A model generated the notes under the pieces. It saw only the letters and a program-made list of their open reading frames with translations. It did no database searches and was not told the origin of the DNA. The position numbers were made by a program, and so were the translations under genes. This document shows positions 1-7,877 of a stretch of 64,000 nucleotides of DNA, piece after piece. The DNA lies in NCBI GenBank assembly GCA_021396245.1, contig WNYE01000072.1, positions 62,001 to 126,000 on the forward strand. Reading direction: 5' to 3'. Within the stretch, counting starts at the first letter, position 1. Each line of letters opens with the position of its first letter. This stretch comes from Sporothrix humicola. Its lineage: Eukaryota > Ascomycota > Sordariomycetes > Ophiostomatales > Ophiostomataceae.

Positions 1-1174
1 ATGGGCCCTGGTGGAGAGGCGTACTCTCTACGGCTGTGGGCAGACAAGTTGGCAACGACAGCTTTGTGTGTGCCCAAGTTGTCTGAAGAGAAGTGGCAAG
101 TACCGTATCGTAAATGTGACCTGTAAACTGTAAATAAAACTGTAAACAACTCCTTTTCGTAGAGGCAAATGTGTGAGCTTCTAGAAAGATGAGGAAGGAG
201 TCCTTTGGGAAGATGAACATCCTAAAGTCCGTGGATATCACTGGTGGATGAGCATGAATAAGTCGTTGTCGACTTTGGCATGTCTAGAGTGGAAGCGTGT
301 AAGTTGTTTCTTTTCTGTTTGGGAAGTGTTACTGTATCAGGCACTTGTTGTATTCGACTTTGTTATTTCATATTTGCTATTAATTGAGTGCGCAGTCTGT
401 AGTCTGGTTTTGTTCCCCTGGCCGGCCCGGATGCCGGGTGTTGAATGCTCGAAGTATCCTGGAGCGCCAAAGGTACGGAGAGCCTCGAGGCTAGTTGTGA
501 CACTGCATGAGATGGGCCCTCAATACTACTTATACAGGTACGCCATTGTGTTTACATCTAGAACACAATGTAAATGTTGTAGAATGCTTTAATTTATGCT
601 CACCATGATAGATATCGATTGCTTTCAAAACACGACAAGAGGTTTGCTTTGATTTGAATCTCGATTTTCAGAGTATCTTTTGAATGTTCTCCGGTCGAGG
701 TATTTTAGACTCGACTCTGTTAGTCTGGCTGAACCAATAGCTCAGAGCTAAATGAATCATGATTTTGAGGCGTGAATCCTCCACGAAATTCTCCGCATTT
801 TTTCGTTTGTCTATTCTGGAGAAATGAATCGAATTGTAGGCACAACCACACCAACTTTTCCTCAACGGATGCTCGGAGTATCCTGTCACCCGTTACGCCG
901 TGCATCTTTGTGCAAGTGTCGAACTTGTAACCCCACATTCAGGGCATTGGATGTTCTTTTCCAACGCCCAGAATTGTTGGAGAACCACCACAAAACACTA
1001 GATGGAACAAGACGCGCCAGACACAACTTCCCCAACGGCCCAAAGCAGTTTAGTGGGATACTCACATGGCTATTGATAGCCGTTTTTGTGCCTCACACAG
1101 CCGTCGAGGTCCGGACGAGATGGAGGGGACGAGGTGAACATTGTGCGGGGAGGGCTTCTTAAGAGGAAAGGGGA
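1..1174. other. Gene-free stretch at window start
   Basis: No convincing gene is seen. Positions 1-126 form an open frame on the plus strand that ends with a TAA, short enough to be chance or the tail of a gene starting outside the window. Other open frames here have no recognisable domain and no coding-like composition. The sequence is less GC-rich than the neighbouring coding DNA. Confidence 0.5.
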
Positions 1175-1181
1175 TATATAT
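1175..1181 (+). promoter_or_regulatory. TATA-like box upstream of the SDR gene
   Basis: TATATAT lies about 175 bases before the ATG at 1357, inside an otherwise GC-rich stretch. The position fits a core promoter with a leader of roughly 140 bases; this is inferred from sequence only. Confidence 0.4.
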
Positions 1182-1240
1182 GGCGGGGTGGACGTGATGT
1201 AAATAAAAGTGAAAGAAAGAAAACAAAACAAAACTACGGT

Positions 1241-1300
1241 CACATCACGACATCACGATCCTACCACATCCCATCACGACACATCACGACACATCACGAC
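1241..1300 (+). repeat. Short CATCACGAC-type repeats in the SDR leader
   Basis: The motif catcacga(c/t) recurs five times in about 60 bases between the TATA-like box and the start codon. It is probably a simple low-complexity leader; a binding-site array is possible but unsupported. Confidence 0.5.
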
Positions 1301-1356
1301 TACGACGTCCTCATCACCCATAAACTAAATTACCTGCTACGCACCCTCCCCCCAAA

Positions 1357-2214
1357 ATGGTCGTCGGCGCATTCCCCCTGGCGGGCAAGATTGCCGTGGT
1401 GACGGGCGCCGGGTCGGGCATCAACCTGGCGTTTGCCAAGCAGGCGGTCGAGCAGGGCGCCAAAGTGGTCATTGCCGACTTGGGCTTGACGGATGATGCA
1501 AAGGCGTTCCTCGGTGCCAACGAAAAGTCGGTGGTGTTCGCCAAAACGGACGTCACGAAGCGCGCCGACCTCGAGAACACGGTGACGGTCGCCGCCTCGT
1601 CGTTTGGCGACGTGCCGGACGTCTACATTGCCGGCGCGGGCGTGTTTGAGCCGGACTGGTCGAGCTTCTGGGACGACTCGGAGGAGGACGGCTACAAGCA
1701 GGTCGAGGTCAACGTGAACCACCCGATGAAGCTGGCACGCATCGCCATCCGCACTTTGGTGAAAGCCAACAAGCCCGGCGTTTTTCTCGTTGTGGCCTCG
1801 CTCGCCGGCTACCAGGGCGCGTTCGCCACGCCCATGTACTGCGCCACCAAGCACGCCGTCGTCGGCCTCGTGCGGTCGCTGGCCGACCTCGACGAACTCC
1901 AAAACATCAAGGTCGCGCTGGTCGCGCCGGGCTACGTGCACACGCCCATGTGGACCGCCGACCCCGTCAAGATGAAGCAGTTTGACTACAAGCCGTCCAT
2001 GGCGGTCATGCCCGAAGAGGTGGCCCAGGGGATGGTTGACTTGGTGACAAAGGCCGAGTACGGCGGCGGTGCCTGTCTGCAGGTCGCTGTCGGCGAGCAG
2101 CGCACCCTCGGCGTGTGGAACATTCCGGCGCCGGACACGGACGGTGCGTCAGTCAGCAAGGAGATTTTGGAGGAGAACTACCGGCCGGTGCTGAAGAAGA
2201 TGCGGAATGTGTAA
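1357..2214 (+). CDS. Short-chain dehydrogenase/reductase (classical SDR)
   Basis: The 285-residue protein has the length and layout of a classical SDR: one NAD(P)-binding Rossmann domain that oxidises or reduces a hydroxyl/keto group. The cofactor motif TGAGSGI lies at residues 16-22. The catalytic set is S148 (in VVASLAG), Y161 and K165 (YCATK). Asp at the end of the second strand (IADLG) would favour NAD over NADP, by family rule. The substrate cannot be read from sequence; the general look is that of 15-hydroxyprostaglandin dehydrogenase-like fungal SDRs. No signal peptide or membrane segment, so cytosolic. The ATG at 1357 follows an A-rich context (cccaaaATG) and a short repeat leader. 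No intron. A hairpin/G-tract element starts 4 bases after the TAA. Confidence 0.93.
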   Translation: MVVGAFPLAGKIAVVTGAGSGINLAFAKQAVEQGAKVVIADLGLTDDAKAFLGANEKSVVFAKTDVTKRADLENTVTVAASSFGDVPDVYIAGAGVFEPDWSSFWDDSEEDGYKQVEVNVNHPMKLARIAIRTLVKANKPGVFLVVASLAGYQGAFATPMYCATKHAVVGLVRSLADLDELQNIKVALVAPGYVHTPMWTADPVKMKQFDYKPSMAVMPEEVAQGMVDLVTKAEYGGGACLQVAVGEQRTLGVWNIPAPDTDGASVSKEILEENYRPVLKKMRNV

Positions 2215-2218
2215 CGAG

Positions 2219-2365
2219 CGAGCGAAGCGAGCGAGGAGACAAGAGGCGACGCAGTCGCCTCGAGAACTATCGTTCTCCCTCTCCGCCTCCGGGTGGGAGG
2301 GCGGGAGAGGCGGAAGAACGCCGTAGGCCATAGAAGGCCGCAGGCCATATTATTGCCGAAGGCGG
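2219..2365 (+). repeat. 3'-end hairpin/G-quadruplex element, copy 1
   Basis: The element starts 4 bases after the SDR stop. In order it contains the 13-mer CGAGCGAAGCGAG (2219-2231), then a perfect 7-bp hairpin AGGCGAC-GCA-GTCGCCT (2244-2260). Next comes a stem CCGCCTC/GAGGCGG (2283-2289 with 2307-2313) whose loop carries GGGTGGGAGGGCGGG (2291-2305), a four-tract G-quadruplex motif with one-base spacers. Three mini-hairpins follow: GCC-GTA-GGC (2320-2328), GGCC-GCA-GGCC (2336-2346) and GCC-GAA-GGC (2355-2363). It is the most rearranged of four copies: hairpins lie on both sides of the G-rich stem, and the GATC..ATACCAAG tail is absent. Confidence 0.8.
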
Positions 2366-5300
2366 TTCAAGAGACGACTGTCATCAAAATGAGAAGGAGA
2401 CGACGAGACGACAAGACGAGACTCGGCTAGGCAGCAGTTTAAGAAAGAGGAGAAGATGCGGTCAAAGATGCTGGCCAAGAGACCAGAAGAAGACCAGGTC
2501 AACAAAACGAAGACCAAAAGAAGACCAATGTACATAGCGCAGACGTAAATAGATGCATCTCACTCTCAGTGATGGAGACCCAGAAGACCCAGTCTCACCG
2601 TCTGCATATCGCCCTGTTGCGCCCAGTTGTTGTCTCGTGTTCCGCCCTACCAGGTTGGCTGGGATGTGGTATTGGATGTGATATGGGGGATATGTGATAT
2701 GCATGGAGTCCATGTTGGATTTGCTTCTCCGAGAAGAGTAAGGAGAAAAAGGTTAAAGGTTAAACGGGCGATGGACGGGCGAGGTCGTCGGCCCACCGCC
2801 CGGGAGAAGGATGTTGGATTTGTCGTGTAAAAAGCTTAATTCTTTGTTTAAAAAAATTGCCGAAGCCGACGGGCGTTTGTGGGAAAGAGCAGTGGATAGT
2901 CTTTTGATGGGAGCGGTTCGCCAAGATGTCGGGCGCGGGTAGGTCGAGGTGAGAGCAGGCAGCAGTTTAAGAAGCTCGTATTCAGGGCAGTATGCAGGAG
3001 AGGAAACAAACATTTTGGCTCCGAGATGAAGAACGACCCTGGAAACAATCTTGGAAGGTTGACAAGAACAACTTTAACAACCTTAAAAAGGGAGCTTAAA
3101 CTGAAAAGAGAATGATGTGAGATAAAAAAAGAACAGAACAAAGGGCCAAGATCGAGACGATCACCAACACCAACTGTCGTCGCGATGGTGCATGGGTCGA
3201 GTGACCGTTCAAGTGAGGAGAGATGAGAGATGTGAGGAGGCGCGTGAGGCACGGCGTTTGAAAGAAAAGCGAACAGCGAACAGCGAATGAAACGCAGAAA
3301 CGGATGCGAGGAGATGCAGGGAGTAAGGAGCAAGGAGAAGAGAAGGAGAAAGGAGAAAGGAGAAAAGGAAACAAGGACAGCACGGCAGAAGAGACCACAG
3401 ACGACAAAACGAGATGACAGCTGCAGGTCTAGACCGCCGAGACTTTGCTTGAGACCAGGCCTTGCCTTTTCTCTGCCGTGCGACAGACAGAACTCCATCC
3501 TACACGGGACAAGGGAGGAAGATGGAAGACGACGAGAACAACAGCAACAGACATGCAGGGCGGGGACAATGACCAACAGACAACGACAACAGACAACGCA
3601 TTGCGTGAGGATTGAGGCAGAAGCACGAGAAGAGGCAGAAGTCGCAGAAGAGGCACGGCAGAGGCACAGTCACGTTGGTCGGTTGAATTGCGGTTGATCT
3701 ATGGTTGACCTGTGGTCGGGTTACGGCAGATTGTCTAAGTCTAGAATCCAGAAAGAATTGAAGACGAGCTCCAGGAGCTTGATCAAGCTCATTTTGTCGT
3801 CACAATTGAAATCAAAACGGTCATCTTGGCTCATTTTGTTTCGAATTGCAAAGGGTCCAGGCTCCTTGCAAAATTGTGTGCAACGGCGGAAACGGTGAAT
3901 GAACGTAGAAAGATCGTCCGTTTGAAGTGAAAAGAGAAAAAAGGTCGACCATTGCCGTCGCAGTTACATTACAGTCGGCACTGGCGAATTGAGGAGACAA
4001 AAGTCTTCACGGTCAACGTTTGCAAGTGACAAGGGTACTCAGGAACTGCCAGGAACGCCAGCACACTTTCACTGATCGCGTCGGTACTTACGTACTCGCA
4101 GTACGACGCGCGAGTGCGATCGACAGGGAGACGAATCAGACGAGGGGAAAGTGATTATTTTTGCGAGATTTTTGGTGGAGGGAGGCGTTTTGGGGGGAGA
4201 CTATGGGAGACGTTCTTAATTTTTAGTGGAGAGGGAAAGGAGAAGAGGGACATGGGAAAGGGGGCTGTTGGCAAAAGCAACAGAATTGAAAACGCCCTTC
4301 GACAACTAGTTCTTTTCCCCGTCTTCGATTCGTCCTCGGCCTCGTCACGTAGACGGCGCTAGGCAGCAGAATAAAATAATAAAACGAAACAGGAACGAGA
4401 ACGGGGAAGCAGGGAAGCCGTCTGCAGGAGGAGAACAGAAGCAGGGAAGCATGCCGACAGTCAGTGCCTGTTTCAACCTGTCTGCGTGAAAATGAAAAGC
4501 CACCGCCACGACCACCACTGCCACACCTTTTCCACCCACACACTCTCTTTCTGGGACGGCCTCTTCCGTCGGAGCAACTTCTGGAGCTTCTGGTGCACTT
4601 TGGGGCACATTCAAAGTACACTACTGGAGCCCTGCCAAGTCTGCCAAGCACCAAGCGATCGATGCGACTCTGTTTTACGTTGTGTACAGGCAAGTAAAAT
4701 GAGCTAACGTCGGGCGCGACGTCATCCAAACCAGAAGAGAAACGGTCCAAACTAAAACGTCCAAGACAGACAATGGGTGCAGAACAAAAAGTACTTGTCA
4801 TGCATTGTCTCATGTTGCAGGTGCAGCACAGCACAGCTCCAATTGAGCTGCAGCAATTGGAGTGCAGGACAGGTACGGCAGATTTAGCTCGAGACTGGGA
4901 TTATTATTAGACAGTCTCGACAGGGAGCTGACAAGGGAGACTGACGAAAGAACAACGAAAAGAAAAGAAAACGGCACGACCGCAACGGAACCAAATCAAA
5001 AACTTGGACAAGGATGTGGGCCACGAAACGCCCTGCGATCGTCACAGATGTACATAGGAGGAAAGAAAAGGAAAAGGAAAAAGAAGAGGAAAAAGAAGAG
5101 AAAAATAAAATAGAATTAGCAGCGTAAAGAACCAAGAACCAACAAGTCAACCGTCTTGTGCCACCGCCCGATTGTGCCACAGACTGAAGAAACGAGAAAA
5201 CAACTGACGAAAAGAAACGTCGCGTGCCGTCAATCGATTGTACCTTTCTGCACTGCATTGGTTTCTCACGCTCACTTCTCCACAGACTACTCTCAACCTA

Positions 5301-5697
5301 AGCTCTCGTGGTCTGTCTTGGTCTCGTGTCGCAGATTCAGTCCAGACCAGTTGCCTACGATCCGATTTTGACTCCGGCCGCATTCCAGTCATCTCCTTTT
5401 CTCTACTTTAACTCTTAAACTGCCTTCGTCGCCCTCCCCCACTGGCATGCATCCGCACATGCCATTGCAACGAGTTGCATCTTGAGAGAGCTCAAGAGTC
5501 TCTGCCGACGTCGTCATCGCCGTCTCCATCATCACCGACAACATCGACATCATCGACATCCTCTCTCGACCTTCCTTCGATCTCGACCTCACCCTCCCTT
5601 TCTTCTTTCCTCGCTCCGCTCGTCTTTCTTCCTCGCTTCGCTCGCCAACTTCTCTCCTCCTCTTCGACTTCGCTCGGCTACGCCTCGCTTCGTCGAA
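2366..5697. other. Long gene-free region, including GT69 leader
   Basis: About 3.3 kb without a recognisable gene. The plus strand is purine-rich around 3090-3560 and again near 5050-5110. Long frames on either strand (for example minus 2848-3576 and minus 4223-4834) are low-complexity shadows of this skew. The last 200 bases before 5698 are CT-rich, as in many fungal leaders. They contain CTCGCTTCGCTCG (5632-5644) and an inverted pair TTCGAC/GTCGAA (5663-5668 with 5692-5697) touching the ATG. A long leader or non-coding transcript is possible. Confidence 0.5.
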
Positions 5698-7122
5698 ATG
5701 TACCGCCAGCCATGGCATGACCGCCCATGGCACGACCGCGTCGTCCCCCGCCACCGCCTGCTCCCCAAACTCGTCGTCGCCGCCGGCCTCGTCGGCCTCT
5801 TCTTTCTGTATCGCAGCCTCTGGCACGACATCTCGTCGCCCATCCCCTACACGCCCTGGACGCGCGCCGACTATGGCGGCACCTGGATGAACGGCCGGCC
5901 CGAAGTGGTGCCGTCACAAAGCAACCTCCCGGCACATTGGTCATTGGCGACAAACCCGCCAGGGAAGGCGGCCCACAAGTACACGGCGCGGGTGCACACG
6001 CAGCTGATCCTCGAGCAGGCCGAGGCACGGCCGTCCGACAACCACCTGGGGTGTCCTGCCTTGGACCACGGACGATACAGAGAGCTTGTGCCCGCCCCGC
6101 GAGAAGAGGGCCAACAACACACGCGCGAATACTTTATCGCTTTGGACTTACGGCAGGTCGTGAGTCTGCTGCCGACGCTGATGGGCTCCGTCGTCGAGGC
6201 CGTCCGCTTCCTGGGGCCCGACCATTGCGTTGTCTCGATCGTTGAGGGCCTGTCGACCGACGGCACCTATGAGACCCTCCTTCTGCTGCAAGACGCCCTG
6301 ACCGCCATGGGCGCCATTGTCTACATCCAGCGCAGCGACATCAACCCTCGATACGGCGACCGCATCGGCAAGCTCGCCAAGCTGCGCAACCAGGCCCTCG
6401 AGCCCATGTTCCTCGAAACGTCCCAGATTGATCCGGGGGCCACAATCCTCTTTATCAACGACGTCGCCGCCTGCACCGAGGATTTGCTCGAGCTCGCCCT
6501 CCAGAAAAAGCGCCAGCAGGCCGACATGGCCTGCGCCATGGATTATCGGAGGCTCGGCAGCCAGTACGACCACATGATGGCGTTCTACGACGTGTGGATC
6601 AGCAGGTCACTCGACGGCGAAACCTTCTTCATGGTCCCGCCCGGCCCCGCCCAGTGGCGCTTCGCCGACGATTTGTTTCCCTACGACGACATCGCCCGCG
6701 CCCGCTACGCCCAGCGCCGGCCGTTCCAGGTGTTTTCCTGCTGGAACGGCGCGGTCGCTCTGTCGGCGCAGCCGTTCCTCGACAAACAACTCGAGTTTCG
6801 GCGGGCGCAAAAGCACGTAGGCGAGTGCGGCGCCGGTGAGCCTACGCTGCTCTGCAAAGACCTCTGGGCCCTCCAGCACAACAAGGTCATGGTGGTTCCG
6901 TCTGTCTCCCTTGGCTACACTTTGGAGGAAGGCCTCGATGTGAAGAGCACCCTCGGGTACACAGCGAACTGGACGGCGACCGAGGCGGCAGAGGGTGACG
7001 GGATTGAGCCGGTCGCGATTGACTGGGATCCACGGCCGCCGAATGTCGTGAGGTGTATTCCGAGTTGGCGGAAGCAGTTTTGGCAGTCGTGGGATTTTGG
7101 TATGGATAGGTTGAGGAGATGA
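5698..7122 (+). CDS. GT69-family glycosyltransferase (CMT1/CAP59-like alpha-1,3-mannosyltransferase)
   Basis: The 474-residue protein resembles the cryptococcal mannosyltransferase CMT1/CAP59 family (GT69), which adds mannose to glycans in the Golgi lumen using GDP-mannose. It has a short cytosolic N-terminus, one membrane anchor at about residues 19-36 (LLPKLVVAAGLVGLFFLY) and a lumenal catalytic domain, the type II Golgi layout. Family hallmarks include the ALDLRQVVSLLPTLMGSVVEA, IVEGLSTDGT, KLAKLRNQALEP and FINDV blocks, then CAMDY and the FSCWNGAVAL stretch. The frame is open upstream to a non-ATG position at 5482. I chose ATG 5698 because the upstream translation is low-complexity and the membrane anchor then sits correctly. 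No intron. A structured element begins at the very base after the TGA. Whether it makes a capsule-like or wall glycan is not known. Confidence 0.88.
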   Translation: MYRQPWHDRPWHDRVVPRHRLLPKLVVAAGLVGLFFLYRSLWHDISSPIPYTPWTRADYGGTWMNGRPEVVPSQSNLPAHWSLATNPPGKAAHKYTARVHTQLILEQAEARPSDNHLGCPALDHGRYRELVPAPREEGQQHTREYFIALDLRQVVSLLPTLMGSVVEAVRFLGPDHCVVSIVEGLSTDGTYETLLLLQDALTAMGAIVYIQRSDINPRYGDRIGKLAKLRNQALEPMFLETSQIDPGATILFINDVAACTEDLLELALQKKRQQADMACAMDYRRLGSQYDHMMAFYDVWISRSLDGETFFMVPPGPAQWRFADDLFPYDDIARARYAQRRPFQVFSCWNGAVALSAQPFLDKQLEFRRAQKHVGECGAGEPTLLCKDLWALQHNKVMVVPSVSLGYTLEEGLDVKSTLGYTANWTATEAAEGDGIEPVAIDWDPRPPNVVRCIPSWRKQFWQSWDFGMDRLRR

Positions 7123-7310
7123 GACGGCGAAGCCGTCTTCAACGCCGTAGGCCATGTTAGTGCGCCGCAGGCGAAAGAAGCGCCGCAGGCCATAGCATCG
7201 CCGAAGGCGATGTGAACTGAACTTCGGTCACCACCACTACACTCCGCCTCCGGGTGGGCGGGCGGGGGAGGCGGAGGATCTCATACCAAGACGAAGGCGT
7301 TTTGGGGGGG
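7123..7310 (+). repeat. 3'-end hairpin/G-quadruplex element, copy 2 (best copy)
   Basis: It begins directly after the GT69 TGA. Hairpins in order: GACGGC-GAA-GCCGTC (7123-7137), GCC-GTA-GGC (7144-7152), CGCC-GCA-GGCG (7163-7173), GCC-GCA-GGC (7182-7190) and CATCGCC-GAA-GGCGATG (7196-7212). Then a perfect 10-bp stem CTCCGCCTCC/GGAGGCGGAG (7242-7251 with 7267-7276) whose loop is exactly GGGTGGGCGGGCGGG (7252-7266). A tail follows: GATCTCATACCAAG, then CGAAGGCGTTTTGGGG (7277-7306). Segments 7155-7180 and 53819-53842 are nearly identical, so this and copy 4 share ancestry and are not merely similar in composition. Confidence 0.85.
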
Positions 7311-7877
7311 AGAGGAGGAGAAGTCTTCGAAGAGAGAAGACGACACAGCGAGGAGTTTATTGAGTGCATCTGAGGCGAATGGCGTTTTTCTTGGATTTCT
7401 TTTGTTTACGTTTTGGATACTTCCATCGTATCTTTACATTTCTTTCGTTTCTTTTGTCTTTCCTTTGTCCAGCATAGAATACCACCTTGTTTGAATACCA
7501 TTTGATTAATACAACAATACATACAACTTACAACATACAACACATACACAATTACAATACTTGAATTGACAACTTCCAACAACTGTCGTCAACTGTCGAT
7601 CGTCTCACTGATCCTTCAATACCACCCACACAGATCTCACAACACCGGAAAACGCCAAGAGATTGAAGAGACAGGGCTGTGAGTTCGACCCTAACTCGAT
7701 CCTTCTGCATTCTGCTTCTGCCTCCTTCCTGTTCCAGCCCCGCTAACCCCGCGAGGAGACAAGGCGACAGCTTCAACTGAGCTGTGATGGATTCATTTCG
7801 TTTTGATGTTCATTCTCTTCAAATTAATTAATTATTTATTTCGTCTTTTCTTCAAATCCGCCTGCTACGCACTCACC
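7311..7877. other. Intergenic region before the HET gene
   Basis: No gene is seen. AT-rich sequence with tacaac/acatacaac runs (7507-7560) is followed by a pyrimidine-rich stretch that probably serves as promoter and leader of the HET-domain gene. Confidence 0.5.

Noticed and set aside
1330..1941. Minus-strand frame opposite the SDR gene
   Set aside because: Shadow of the GC-rich SDR coding sequence; the plus frame has complete SDR motifs.
2848..3576. 242-codon frame on the minus strand
   Set aside because: Low-complexity Leu/Ser/Phe translation of a purine-skewed region; no domain, no support for a start.
5482..5697. Upstream extension of the GT69 gene
   Set aside because: The frame is open, but it starts without ATG and translates a CT-rich leader into Arg/His-rich low complexity; the membrane anchor fits the ATG at 5698.
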